Source: Rhizobium rhizogenes NBRC 13257 (GTDB lineage Bacteria > Pseudomonadota > Alphaproteobacteria > Rhizobiales > Rhizobiaceae). Taken from it: a stretch of DNA of 64,000 bases. The notes beneath the pieces are model-generated. The model saw only the letters and a list, made by a program, of their open reading frames with translations. It searched no databases and was not told the origin of the DNA. This document shows positions 8,391 to 17,571 of this stretch, in pieces. The stretch is taken from contig NZ_BAYX01000001.1 in assembly GCF_000696095.1 (NCBI RefSeq), forward strand, positions 62,001 to 126,000. The letters are read 5' to 3'. A program made the position numbers and the translations under genes. Position 1 is the first letter of the stretch. Each line of letters opens with the position of its first letter.

Positions 8391-9377
8391 TTAGGGCAAG
8401 TCCATATGATAGCACGCCGCGGTTTGGCCGGGGCGGACCTGCTCGGTTGGCGGCGCTTTCGTCCGACAGATATCCGTCGCCTTCCAGCAGCGCGGCGAGA
8501 AGACGCAGCCGGGCGGGGGATAGAGCGGCGAGGGCGGATCGCCCTGCAGGCGGATGCGCTCGCGACCGCGCGCCAGTTTCGGATCGGGGATCGGTGCCGC
8601 CGAGAACAGCGCCTGCGTATAGGGATGTGCCGGATGGTCGAAGACGGTAGCGGCGCTGCCTGCTTCCACGACCTTGCCGAGGTAGAGCACCAGCACGTCG
8701 TCCGAGATCAGACGCACGACGGAGAGGTCGTGGCTGATGAAGATCAGCGTCAGGCCGAATTCCTTGCGCAGCTTGCGCAGAAGCGTGATCACCTGGCCCT
8801 GGATCGAGACGTCGAGCGCGGAGACCGGCTCGTCGCAGACGATCAGTTTCGGCCGTGTGATGACGGCGCGGGCGATGCCAATGCGCTGTGCCTGTCCGCC
8901 GGAGAACTCATGCGGATAGCGATTGATCATCTCCGGCACCAGGCCGACGGCGGCCATGATCTCACGGACGCGATCCTGTCGCTCTGCTCTCGTGAGCTTC
9001 GGCTCGAATACGGTGAGCGGTTCGGCGATGATGTCGCCGACGGTCATGCGCGGGTCGAGCGAGGCGATCGGATCCTGAAAGATGATCTGCATGTCGCGGC
9101 GGGCGGCGCGCATTTCCTCTTCGGACAGATCCAGCAGATTGCCGCCCTGCCACATGATCCGGCCCTTCTGCGCCTTGATCAGCCGCAGGATCGAGCGGCC
9201 GAGTGTGGACTTGCCGCAACCGGATTCGCCGACGATGCCGAGCGTGCGCCCGGTCTTCAGCTCGAAACTGACATCGTTGACCGCAGTCAGGATCAAGGGC
9301 GGCTTGAAGAAGGATTTCGAAGGAAGCTCGAATTCGGTGGTCAGGTGCTCGACCTTCAGAAGCGTTTGCTCAGCCAT
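8391..9377 (-). CDS. oppF: Oligopeptide ABC transporter ATP-binding protein (OppF type)
   Basis: 328 residues from ATG at 9377; the longer frame upstream overlaps oppD and is not used. ATPase marks: Walker A GESGCGKSTLG, Q-loop QDPIASLDPRM, signature SGGQAQRIGIARA, Walker B LIVCDEPVSALD and H-loop ISHDL. The C-terminal CVFSPRCWKATDIC cysteine-rich oligopeptide-transporter extension (oligo_HPY) identifies the Opp/Dpp group. It works with OppD to drive peptide import through OppB/OppC. Its start overlaps the end of oppD by 8 bases, indicating translational coupling. It is the last gene of a five-gene operon. Confidence 0.93.
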   Translation of the reverse strand: MAEQTLLKVEHLTTEFELPSKSFFKPPLILTAVNDVSFELKTGRTLGIVGESGCGKSTLGRSILRLIKAQKGRIMWQGGNLLDLSEEEMRAARRDMQIIFQDPIASLDPRMTVGDIIAEPLTVFEPKLTRAERQDRVREIMAAVGLVPEMINRYPHEFSGGQAQRIGIARAVITRPKLIVCDEPVSALDVSIQGQVITLLRKLRKEFGLTLIFISHDLSVVRLISDDVLVLYLGKVVEAGSAATVFDHPAHPYTQALFSAAPIPDPKLARGRERIRLQGDPPSPLYPPPGCVFSPRCWKATDICRTKAPPTEQVRPGQTAACYHMDLP

Positions 9378-10365
9378 GGACGAGGCTCCGTTCCTGATTA
9401 GCCGAAAGGGGATGGAAACAGGCGGCGCAACGCTGTGATGCCAGCTGATTGAGCGGTGGCGCCGCATCAAGACAGTCGTCCTGTACATGGGCGCAGCGCG
9501 GCGAGAAGGAACAGCCGCGCGGCAGGTGCATCAGGTTCGGCGGACGGCCGGGAATGACGGCGAGATCGTCGACGTCCTGATCCGGCCGTGGGATCGAGGC
9601 GTGCAGCGCTGCGGTATAGGGATGAGCCGGATTTTCGAACAGCTCCTCGACGGGTGCTTCCTCGACGATGCGGCCGGCATACATGACGGCGACACGATCG
9701 GCGAGGCCGGCGACGACGCCGAGATCGTGGGTGATCATCACCAGCGCTGTGTTCATCTCCGCCGTCAGCTCGTTGAAGAGATCGAGGATCTGGGCCTGGA
9801 TGGTGACGTCGAGCGCGGTGGTCGGCTCGTCGGCGATCAAGAGCTTCGGCTTGGTCAGCAGTGCCATGGCGATGACGATGCGCTGCCGCATGCCGCCGGA
9901 TAACTCGTGCGGATAGAGGTTGAAGCGCCGGGAGGGGTCGGGAATGCCGACACGCTTCAGCATGTCCAGTGCGGCCGTCGAGGCAGCGCGTGCGGACAGT
10001 CCGCCATGGACCTCGAGCTGTTCAGTCAGTTGTCGCGAGATGCGCAGCGATGGATTGAGGGCTGTCATCGGGTCCTGGAATACCATCGCTACATCCTTGC
10101 CGCGCACATGATCGAGTTCGCGCGGCTTCAGTTTCAGGATGTCCTTGCCGTCCAGCAGTGCCTGGCCGCTGGTACGGCCGTTCTTGGCGAGCAGGCCCAT
10201 CAGGCCGAGGAAGGTCTGGCTCTTGCCGGAGCCGGATTCGCCAACGATGGCAATGCGTTCGCCACGACCGATCTTCAGGTTCATTTTCGAGACAGCGGCA
10301 ACTTCACCCTCCGGCGTGCGGAAGGTGATGGAGTAGTCTTTGAGTTCGAGAAGTGTTTCTGTCAT
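9370..10365 (-). CDS. oppD: Oligopeptide ABC transporter ATP-binding protein (OppD type)
   Basis: 331 residues from ATG at 10365, one base after the oppC stop. Walker A GESGSGKSQTFLG, Q-loop QDPMTALNP, signature LSGGMRQRIVIAMAL, Walker B LLIADEPTTALD and H-loop ITHDLG are intact. The C-terminal LPRGCSFSPRCAHVQDDC region is the peptide-transporter extension that in OppD/DppD proteins can bind an Fe-S cluster. Order and overlaps with oppC and oppF show one operon. Confidence 0.93.
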   Translation of the reverse strand: MTETLLELKDYSITFRTPEGEVAAVSKMNLKIGRGERIAIVGESGSGKSQTFLGLMGLLAKNGRTSGQALLDGKDILKLKPRELDHVRGKDVAMVFQDPMTALNPSLRISRQLTEQLEVHGGLSARAASTAALDMLKRVGIPDPSRRFNLYPHELSGGMRQRIVIAMALLTKPKLLIADEPTTALDVTIQAQILDLFNELTAEMNTALVMITHDLGVVAGLADRVAVMYAGRIVEEAPVEELFENPAHPYTAALHASIPRPDQDVDDLAVIPGRPPNLMHLPRGCSFSPRCAHVQDDCLDAAPPLNQLASQRCAACFHPLSANQERSLVHG

Positions 10366-10366
10366 G

Positions 10367-11284
10367 TCAGCGATCCTTCGGATCGAAAGCGTCGCGCAGG
10401 CCGTCACCGATGAAGAGCAGGCTCATCAGCAGGGCAACGAGGAAGCCGGCGGGGAAGAACAGGAGCCAGGGCGTGGTCTCCATGCCGGCCGACCCCTCGG
10501 CGATCAGTGTGCCGAGCGAAGTCAGCGGTTCCTGCACGCCAAAGCCGAGATAGGAAAGAAAACTCTCCGTGGCGATGATCTCGGGGATGGTGAGCGTTGC
10601 ATAGATGACGACTGGCCCGACGAGGTTCGGAACGATGTGCTTGAGGATGATCTTGAACGGACGCTGGCCGGAGGCCCGCGCCGCCTCGATGAATTCCCGC
10701 TGTTTAATGGACAGCGTCTGGCCGCGCACGATGCGGGCCATGGTCAGCCATTCAAGCGCGCCGATCGCCGCGAACAGCAGATAGACGTTGCGGCCGAAGA
10801 TCACCATCAGCAGGATGACGAAGAGGACGTAGGGCAGCGCGTACATGATATCGACGAAGCGCATCATGATGGCGTCGACACGGCCACCGAAATAGCCCGA
10901 CACGGCGCCGTAGAGCACGCCGATGACGACCGAGACCAGGGTGGCGACGAGCGCGACGGTCAGTGAAACGCGCGTGCCGTAGAGCGTTCGCGCCAGGAGG
11001 TCACGGCCGTTACCATCCGTGCCGAAATAGTGACCGGCGGCAAAGTCCGGCGCGCCTCGGAAGGAGTTCCAGTCGGGGTCCTCGTAGTTGAAGGGGAGCA
11101 AGCTTGGGCCGACGATGGCGATGAGGACCAGCAGTGCCAGCACAATGAGGGAAAGTGCGGCTGCCTTGTTGCGCAGCAGGCGGCGCAGCGCGTCGCCCGA
11201 GAGAGAACGTCCTTTCGGTGCGAGCCCCTCGGCTGCAAGCAACTCCGCTTCCAGTAGTTCTCGTTTGGCGGAATTGAGGATCAT
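10367..11284 (-). CDS. oppC: Oligopeptide ABC transporter permease (OppC type)
   Basis: 305 residues with an N-terminal cytoplasmic extension typical of OppC, about six transmembrane segments and the EAA loop EAARASGQRPFKIILKHIVPNLVGPV that contacts the ATPases. It starts within the oppB stop codon (4-base ATGA overlap). Forms the transmembrane channel with OppB. Confidence 0.93.
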   Translation of the reverse strand: MILNSAKRELLEAELLAAEGLAPKGRSLSGDALRRLLRNKAAALSLIVLALLVLIAIVGPSLLPFNYEDPDWNSFRGAPDFAAGHYFGTDGNGRDLLARTLYGTRVSLTVALVATLVSVVIGVLYGAVSGYFGGRVDAIMMRFVDIMYALPYVLFVILLMVIFGRNVYLLFAAIGALEWLTMARIVRGQTLSIKQREFIEAARASGQRPFKIILKHIVPNLVGPVVIYATLTIPEIIATESFLSYLGFGVQEPLTSLGTLIAEGSAGMETTPWLLFFPAGFLVALLMSLLFIGDGLRDAFDPKDR

Positions 11285-12204
11285 CGCATTCTCACTTTCG
11301 GGTCGAGCCAGGCGTAGGCGATGTCGACGATGAGGTTGAGGACCACGATCAGAACCATGTAGAAAATGACCGTGCCGAGGACCATGCCGTAATCGCGATT
11401 GAGCGCCGCACCGACGAAGTAGCGGCCGATGCCGGGAAGGCCGAAGATGCTTTCCACCACCAGTGAACCGGTGAGCAGATAGCTTGCCGCCGGCCCGAGA
11501 TAGGAAACGACGGGCATCATCGCAGGCTTCAGTGCGTGACGCATCACTGTCAGCCGCGGGCCGATACCCTTGGCCTTGGCTGTGCGGATGAAGTTCTGGC
11601 CCATTACCTCGATCATCGAGCCGCGCATCAGGCGTGAGATGCGCGCCGCATGCGGCAGGGTCAGAACGATGATGGGCAGGACCAGGAACCGGATCGAGCC
11701 GTCGCCCCAGCCGCCGACCGGCAGCCAGCCAAGCGTGTTGCCGAAGATAAGCTGGAGGATCGGGGCAATCAGGAAGCTCGGCATGACGAGGCCGAGAAGC
11801 AGACCTCCGCCCAGCCAGTAATCGGCGCTGCGGTTCTGATACAGCGCCCCAAGACAGCCGACGAAAACGCCGATGACCGTGGCGAGCACGAAGGCCGCGC
11901 CGCCGATGGTCAGCGTGTAGGGAAAGCCGGACATGATTTGCTGGGTGACGGTGAAATCCTGGTTGGCGAAGGAGGGGCCAAGATCGCCCTTCAGCACATC
12001 ACCGACATAGATGAGATATTGCTCGACCAGCGGCTTATCGAGATTGTAGTGGGCCGCGAGGTTGGCTTTGACTTCCGGCGGCAATGGCCGTTCGCCATCG
12101 AAAGGACCACCGGGAGCAAGTCGCAAAATGAAAAAACACACTGTCACGGCAATCCACAAGACGGGGATTGTCGACAGCAGACGACGGAGAGCGTAACGGA
12201 ACAT
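11281..12204 (-). CDS. oppB: Oligopeptide ABC transporter permease (OppB type)
   Basis: 307 residues. MFRYALRRLLSTIPVLWIAVTVCFFILRLAPGGPF is the standard OppB N-terminal helix and loop. Six transmembrane segments and the EAA loop (RTAKAKGIGPRLTVMRHALKPAMMPVVSYLG) follow. It begins 48 bases after the oppA stop, behind a GC-rich hairpin, and its stop overlaps the oppC start. Confidence 0.93.
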   Translation of the reverse strand: MFRYALRRLLSTIPVLWIAVTVCFFILRLAPGGPFDGERPLPPEVKANLAAHYNLDKPLVEQYLIYVGDVLKGDLGPSFANQDFTVTQQIMSGFPYTLTIGGAAFVLATVIGVFVGCLGALYQNRSADYWLGGGLLLGLVMPSFLIAPILQLIFGNTLGWLPVGGWGDGSIRFLVLPIIVLTLPHAARISRLMRGSMIEVMGQNFIRTAKAKGIGPRLTVMRHALKPAMMPVVSYLGPAASYLLTGSLVVESIFGLPGIGRYFVGAALNRDYGMVLGTVIFYMVLIVVLNLIVDIAYAWLDPKVRMR

Positions 12205-12215
12205 GGGTGCGTTGA

Positions 12216-12244
12216 GGCCCCGCCCGGCAAGAGCGGGCAGGGCC
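12216..12244. repeat. GC-rich hairpin between oppA and oppB
   Basis: Arms GGCCCCGCCCG (12216-12226) and CGGGCAGGGCC (12234-12244), one mismatch. Such hairpins after a binding-protein gene commonly stabilise its upstream mRNA and raise binding protein over permease; that role is inferred. Confidence 0.6.
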
Positions 12245-12252
12245 TTTTCCTA

Positions 12253-13833
12253 TTATTGTTTGATGGACAGCCAGCGGGTACGGTGAATGTCCTGAATATT
12301 GTCCACGAAGCCTTCAACCTTCGGTGCAACGATATTCTGCGAAACATAATAGTAGATCGGGATCGCGGCGCTGTCGTCGAGTGCCAGCTGTTCGGCCTTC
12401 TTGTAGACCTCGGCACGCTTCTTCAGATCGATCTCTTCGTTGCCCTGCTTGATCAGGGCATCATATTGCGGGTTGCTCCAGCGGCCGTAGTTCATTTCGA
12501 CGCCGGTCGACAGTAGGTTCAGGAAGTTGATCGGATCGTTGTAGTCGGCGAGCCAGCCTGCACGGCCGATCTGTACTTCGCCGCGCTGCATCTCGTCGTA
12601 ATGCACCTTGGTTTCGGTGTTGTAGAGCTCGATCTCCACGCCAAGCGGTTTCCACATGGCGGCGATCGCAACGGCGATACGCTTGTGGTTGTCGTTGGTA
12701 TTGTAGCGGAGTTGCGCCTTCAGCGGATGGTCGGGGCCGAAGCCTGCTTCCTTAAGCAGTTTCTTGGCCTCTTCGACCTTCTGCTTGTAGGGCTCGTCCT
12801 TCCAGCTGACATAGGCCGGTTCGCCATAATTGGCGGTGCCCGGCGGCACCCAAGAATAGGACGGCAGTTCGCCGGTGCCGAGGATCTTCGGGCCGATGAC
12901 TTCGCGGTTGACGGCCATGGAGAGGGCCTGACGGACGCGCTTGTCGTTGAAGGGCGGCTTGGTGGAGTTCAGGACGTAGTAATAGGTGCCGAGGAACGGA
13001 ACGACATGCGCCTGACCAGGAAGGTTCTTCTGGATCCACTCATACTGGTCGGCGGGGAACGAGGTCAGGATGTCAAACTCGCCGGCGCGGTAGCGCTTCA
13101 GCGCCGCAGCCTGGTCTTCCAGCGTATAGTAGTTGACGTTGTCGATCTTGATGTCCTTGGCGTCGTAATACTGATCGCTCTTGACCATGCTGACATGCGA
13201 ACCGGGCACCCATTCGGTGGGCTTGTAGGGGCCGTTGGTGACGATGTTGCCGATCTTGACCCACTCGTCGCCCTTGGTCTCCACGACATGCTTCGGCACC
13301 GGATAGGCCGTGTAGTGCATCAATGCGTTGAGGAAGTAGGGGGTGGGGTTTTCGAGCGTGATTTCCAGCGTCTTGTCATCGATCGCCTTGACGCCGAGCT
13401 GGCTGAGATCCTTGATCTCGCCCTTGTTGATCTTTTCCGCGTTCAAGATCGTATATTGCAGGTAGGCATATTGGGCGGCGGTCTTGGGATCCATCAGGCG
13501 CTGGAAGGAGAAGACGAAGTCGCTCGCGGTCACCGGCGTGCCGTCCGACCACTTGATGCCGTCGCGCAGCTTGAAGGTATAGACCTTCTGGTCCGGGGAA
13601 ATGGTCCAGCTTGCAGCCTGCCCAGGGATGGGGTTGTCCTTGGGATCTTCGGTCACCAAGCCTTCGAAAATATCACCGTCGATGCGATTTTCCCAGTCGC
13701 CGGAAATCTTCTGTGGGTCGAGCGACGTGGGGTCGCCGCCATTGTGGATATTGAGGGTCGCCGCATGTGCGGAAACACTCAATAAGGTGCCGACGAACGC
13801 CGACGCGATGAATTTTCGAGTGAAATAAGCCAT
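12253..13833 (-). CDS. oppA: Periplasmic oligopeptide-binding protein (OppA type)
   Basis: 526 residues. N-terminus MAYFTRKFIASAFVGTLLSVSAHA is a Sec signal peptide. The mature protein begins TLNIHNGGDPTSLDPQKISGDWENR, the SBP family 5 opening, followed by LRDGIKWSDGTPVTASDFVFSFQRLMDPKTAAQYAYL, typical of OppA/MppA proteins. A GGTGGGGA ribosome-binding site precedes the start. As first gene of the operon it delivers di- to oligopeptides (or cell-wall peptide) to OppBC. Two dyads upstream are candidate operators. Confidence 0.93.
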   Translation of the reverse strand: MAYFTRKFIASAFVGTLLSVSAHAATLNIHNGGDPTSLDPQKISGDWENRIDGDIFEGLVTEDPKDNPIPGQAASWTISPDQKVYTFKLRDGIKWSDGTPVTASDFVFSFQRLMDPKTAAQYAYLQYTILNAEKINKGEIKDLSQLGVKAIDDKTLEITLENPTPYFLNALMHYTAYPVPKHVVETKGDEWVKIGNIVTNGPYKPTEWVPGSHVSMVKSDQYYDAKDIKIDNVNYYTLEDQAAALKRYRAGEFDILTSFPADQYEWIQKNLPGQAHVVPFLGTYYYVLNSTKPPFNDKRVRQALSMAVNREVIGPKILGTGELPSYSWVPPGTANYGEPAYVSWKDEPYKQKVEEAKKLLKEAGFGPDHPLKAQLRYNTNDNHKRIAVAIAAMWKPLGVEIELYNTETKVHYDEMQRGEVQIGRAGWLADYNDPINFLNLLSTGVEMNYGRWSNPQYDALIKQGNEEIDLKKRAEVYKKAEQLALDDSAAIPIYYYVSQNIVAPKVEGFVDNIQDIHRTRWLSIKQ

Positions 13834-13862
13834 ATCTATTCCCCACCTTTCTGGAGTTACGG

Positions 13863-13880
13863 ACCTTGTTTTTTCAAGGT
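13863..13880. promoter_or_regulatory. Candidate operator 1 upstream of oppA
   Basis: Perfect inverted repeat ACCTTG-N6-CAAGGT, 30 bases upstream of the oppA start, with a T-only spacer. Confidence 0.4.
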
Positions 13881-13897
13881 TATTTTAGTTCCGCAGA

Positions 13898-13917
13898 TGA
13901 CCTGGACGTGCAGGTCA
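13898..13917. promoter_or_regulatory. Candidate operator 2 upstream of oppA
   Basis: Perfect inverted repeat TGACCTG-N6-CAGGTCA. It shares the ACCT...AGGT core and 6-base spacer with the first dyad; the centres are 36 bases apart. It lies between divergent oppA and the alpha-glucosidase gene and could serve either. Confidence 0.42.
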
Positions 13918-14131
13918 ATGTCGCAAGTTATCTGAAGCAACGTCGCTTTCAAGCCCCCCAGACGAATCGCCGCTGGTGGTCGGAAGTTTTGCAGCCTGGG
14001 AGTTTTGCGAAATCAGCCTCATAAAACCTGCGCGTTCAATTCAAGTGACGCGCTTCCCCGATTGGCAGCTTGCCGCCTCAAGTTTAGTGTGCGACTTGAA
14101 GGAATCCTTATGAAATCGAGGCGGATTGTTG

Positions 14132-15778
14132 ATGACATCAGCGGACAAGACGGCGGGAGCCGATTGGTGGCGTGGAGCGGTAATCTATCAGGTCTATCCG
14201 CGGTCGTTTCAGGATACCGACGCCAACGGGCTCGGCGATATCAAGGGCATCACCCGCCGCCTGCCGCATATCGCCTCGCTCGGTGTCGACGCCATCTGGC
14301 TGGCGCCGTTCTTCACTTCGCCGATGGCGGATATGGGCTATGACGTCGCCGATTATTGCGATGTCGATCCGATCTTCGGGACGCTCGCCGATTTCGACGA
14401 GATGATGACATCGGCGCATGCGCTCGGTCTCAAGGTCATCATCGATCAGGTGATCTCACATACATCGGACCGCCATCCCTGGTTCGTCGAGAGCCGGGCA
14501 AGCCGCGACAATCCGAAGGCGGACTGGTATGTCTGGGCCGATCCGAAGCCGGACGGCACGGCGCCGAACAACTGGCTGTCGATCTTCGGCGGGCCTGGCT
14601 GGGAATGGGACGGCGTGCGCCGGCAATATTACCAGCACAATTTCCTGACCTCGCAGCCGGACCTGAATTTCCACAATAGCGAAGTCCAGGACGCCTTGCT
14701 GGCGACGGTCAAGTTCTGGCTCGACCGCGGCGTCGACGGCTTCCGGCTGGATACGGTCAACTACTATTTCTGCGACAAGCAGCTGAGGGATAATCCGCCC
14801 GCGGCGAGCGTGGTCGGCGGGCTGGATGCGCCGGAGAGCAATCCCTATGGCATGCAGAATCATCTCTACGACAAGACGCAGCCGGAAAATATCGATTTCC
14901 TGAAACGTTTCCGCGCGCTGCTCGATCAGTATGAGGGACGTACGACGGTCGGCGAAGTCGGCGATGGCGTCCGCTCGCTACAGACGGTGGCCGCCTATAC
15001 CAGCGGCGGCGACAAGCTGCATATGTGCTATACCTTCGATCTGCTCGGACCGGATTTCACGCCGGCGCATTTCCGCCGTTGCGTCGGCGATTTCCAGGCC
15101 AATGTCGCCGACGGCTGGGTCTGCTGGGCTTTCTCCAACCACGACGTCAACCGCCATGTCAGCCGCTTCGCCGCAACCGAGGCCGAGCAGCCGCGTGTAG
15201 CCAAGCTGGCGATTTCGCTGTTGTCGACCTTGCGCGGTTCGATCTGCCTCTATCAGGGCGAGGAGCTGGGCCTACCCGAGGCAGATCTCGCTTTCGAGGA
15301 CCTGCGGGACCCCTACGGCATCCGCTTCTGGCCGGCCTTCAAGGGGCGTGACGGATGCCGCACGCCGATGCCCTGGGAGGCAAGCCGCGCCCATGCTGGC
15401 TTCACCACGGCGGAGAAATCATGGCTGCCAGTACCCTATCAGCATGCCGCACTTGCCGTCGACAAGCAGGAGACCGATCCGCAATCCGTGTTACATCACT
15501 ATCGCGAGACGCTGGCTTTCCGGAAGCAGCATCCGGCACTGCTCGACGGCGACATGACCTTTCTCGACACCAAGGAAGATGTGCTCGCCTTCATGCGCAG
15601 CAAGGGCGACGAGACGTTGCTTTTCGTCTTCAATCTTTCTCGCGCGCCTGTGAAGGTTGCTCTACCGGAAGGGGTGAAGGTGGTGAAGGCTGTGCCGATG
15701 CCGGGCTTTGGAGCTGCCAACGCCGACGAGGTCATAACGCTTGCCGCATTGGATGTGTTTTGCGGGAAGGTTGACTGA
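14132..15778 (+). CDS. GH13 alpha-glucosidase
   Basis: 548 residues from ATG at 14132 with GAGGCGGA just upstream (two TTG codons in frame immediately before are less likely). (beta/alpha)8 features of GH13 oligo-1,6-glucosidase/alpha-glucosidase enzymes are visible: WWRGAVIYQVYPRSFQD, DAIWLAPFFTSPMADMGYDVADY, DQVISHTSDRHPWF, nucleophile Asp in DGFRLDTVNYYF, acid/base Glu in RTTVGEVGD and the transition-state Asp in FSNHDVNRHV. No signal peptide, so it acts in the cytoplasm on imported maltose-, sucrose- or trehalose-type sugars. No sugar transporter genes adjoin it, unlike the aglEFGAK cluster of Sinorhizobium. Confidence 0.9.
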   Translation: MTSADKTAGADWWRGAVIYQVYPRSFQDTDANGLGDIKGITRRLPHIASLGVDAIWLAPFFTSPMADMGYDVADYCDVDPIFGTLADFDEMMTSAHALGLKVIIDQVISHTSDRHPWFVESRASRDNPKADWYVWADPKPDGTAPNNWLSIFGGPGWEWDGVRRQYYQHNFLTSQPDLNFHNSEVQDALLATVKFWLDRGVDGFRLDTVNYYFCDKQLRDNPPAASVVGGLDAPESNPYGMQNHLYDKTQPENIDFLKRFRALLDQYEGRTTVGEVGDGVRSLQTVAAYTSGGDKLHMCYTFDLLGPDFTPAHFRRCVGDFQANVADGWVCWAFSNHDVNRHVSRFAATEAEQPRVAKLAISLLSTLRGSICLYQGEELGLPEADLAFEDLRDPYGIRFWPAFKGRDGCRTPMPWEASRAHAGFTTAEKSWLPVPYQHAALAVDKQETDPQSVLHHYRETLAFRKQHPALLDGDMTFLDTKEDVLAFMRSKGDETLLFVFNLSRAPVKVALPEGVKVVKAVPMPGFGAANADEVITLAALDVFCGKVD

Positions 15779-17476
15779 TCAACCGATCAGCATGAACTTG
15801 TCGACATCCACAAGACCTCGGTCCGAGATCTTCAGGTGCGGGATGACCGGCAGGGGCAGGAAGGCGAGCTGGAGGAAGGGTTCTTCCAGCGTCGCGCCGA
15901 GGGCGTAGGCTGCCTGGCGCAGATGATGCAGCGTGTCGCGCACGCTTTCATAGGGCTCCAGACTCATCAGGCCAGCAACGGGCAGGGCGATTTCGCCGGT
16001 GACGACACCGTTTTCGACGACGACGAAGCCGCCGTTGATTTCGCTTAGACGGTTGGCGGCGCGGGCCATGTCGTCCTCGTTGACGCCGACGACGCAAATA
16101 TTGTGGCTGTCATGGCCGACGGTCGAGGCGATTGCGCCTTTCTTCAATCCAAAGCCTTGAACGAAACCATTGGCATGGTTGCCATTCTTGCCGTGGCGCT
16201 CGATGACGGCGACCTTGATGATGTCGTTGCCGAGGTCGAGGTCGGTCTGGTTGCCCCTGAGCGGCAAACGGTAGCGGCGATGTTCGGTGATGATCTTGCC
16301 GGGGATAACGCCGATGACGGAGCTTTCGCCCTCTGCGACCGGCACGCCGAAATCGGCGGCATTGATCGGGCGTGCCCGGACGCTGTCGAGGCCGACGGGG
16401 GCGACAGGCTTGCGGGTGGCGAATAGCTCTGTGGTGACACGGCGGCCTGCCGAGAACACCGTCTCAGCCTTGCAGCTCTCCAGGCTGTCGATGATGACCA
16501 GATCGGCGCGCCAGCCGGGCGCCACCAGGCCGCGATCGCGCAGGCCAAAGGCGCGGGCGGCGGAGATCGAGGCGGCGCGATAGATTGCCTGCGGTTCGAC
16601 GCCATGGGCAATCGCCGTGCGGATCATATAATCGAGATGGCCCTGCTCGGCGATGTCGAGCGGATTGCGGTCGTCGGTGCAGAGCGCCAGATAGGGCGAC
16701 AGCCGCTCGGTCAGGATCGGCATCAGGGCGTGCAGGTCCTTGGAAACCGACCCTTCGCGCACGAGAATATGCATGCCTTTGCGGATTTTTTCGAGGGCCT
16801 CCTCGGCGGTGGTCGATTCATGCTCGGTGCGGATGCCGGCTGAGAGATAGCCGTTGAGATCGTTGCCGCGCAGCAGCGGCGCATGACCGTCGATATGGCC
16901 GCCCTGGAAGGCGTCGAGCTTTGCCATGCAGATGGGGTCTTTATAGACGACACCCGGAAAATTCATGAATTCGGCTAGGCCGATGACCTTGGGATGGTCT
17001 CGGAAGGGCAGCAGCTTCTCGATCGGCAGATCGGCGCCTGAGGTCTCCAGATGCGTCGCGGGCACGCAAGAGGAGAGCTGGACGCGGATATCCATGATGG
17101 TCTCGAGCGAGCTGTCCAGGAAATACTGGATGCCCTCCGTGCCAAGCACATTGGCGATCTCATGCGGGTCGCAGATGACGGTCGTCACGCCATAGGGCAG
17201 AACGCAGCGGTCGAACTCATGCGGCGTCACCAGCGAGGATTCGATATGCAGATGCGTGTCGATGAAGCCGGGCACGACGATCCGGCCGGAGATATCGATC
17301 TCCTCGCGGCCCTGATAATCGCCGCAGGTACCGACGATCCGGTCGTCGCAAATGGCGATGTCGGAAGCGACGAGTTCGCCCGTCACCAGATCGAAGAACC
17401 GCCCGCCCTTAAGCACGATATCCGCCGGCTCCCGGCCGACGCCCTGGTCGATATAGCGTTCGAGTTTGGCGGTCAT
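15779..17476 (-). CDS. ade: Adenine deaminase
   Basis: 565 residues from ATG at 17476 (MTAKLERY...), with GAGGG six bases upstream; two in-frame ATGs further upstream overlap that site. The amidohydrolase metal motif [13 protein letters not shown], the [10 protein letters not shown] segment and the [12 protein letters not shown] and [19 protein letters not shown] stretches are those of Ade enzymes, which convert adenine to hypoxanthine with Mn/Fe. It ends one base from the convergent alpha-glucosidase stop, so the two converge without an obvious shared terminator. Confidence 0.95.
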   Translation of the reverse strand: MTAKLERYIDQGVGREPADIVLKGGRFFDLVTGELVASDIAICDDRIVGTCGDYQGREEIDISGRIVVPGFIDTHLHIESSLVTPHEFDRCVLPYGVTTVICDPHEIANVLGTEGIQYFLDSSLETIMDIRVQLSSCVPATHLETSGADLPIEKLLPFRDHPKVIGLAEFMNFPGVVYKDPICMAKLDAFQGGHIDGHAPLLRGNDLNGYLSAGIRTEHESTTAEEALEKIRKGMHILVREGSVSKDLHALMPILTERLSPYLALCTDDRNPLDIAEQGHLDYMIRTAIAHGVEPQAIYRAASISAARAFGLRDRGLVAPGWRADLVIIDSLESCKAETVFSAGRRVTTELFATRKPVAPVGLDSVRARPINAADFGVPVAEGESSVIGVIPGKIITEHRRYRLPLRGNQTDLDLGNDIIKVAVIERHGKNGNHANGFVQGFGLKKGAIASTVGHDSHNICVVGVNEDDMARAANRLSEINGGFVVVENGVVTGEIALPVAGLMSLEPYESVRDTLHHLRQAAYALGATLEEPFLQLAFLPLPVIPHLKISDRGLVDVDKFMLIG

Positions 17477-17498
17477 GTTCATCCCTCGCATAAAGTTC

Positions 17499-17550
17499 GC
17501 CCCTCATATCCGACCATTCTGCGTTTGCAACAATGGGGACATGAGGGGCG
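17499..17550. repeat. Long-loop dyad between aminotransferase and ade genes
   Basis: CGCCCCTCAT (17499-17508) and ATGAGGGGCG (17541-17550), 10-bp perfect arms separated by 32 bases, in the 95-base gap between two co-directional minus-strand genes. It could cap the aminotransferase transcript; there is no T-run. Confidence 0.5.
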
Positions 17551-17571
17551 GTGATTTCCTAAGACTAAGCC

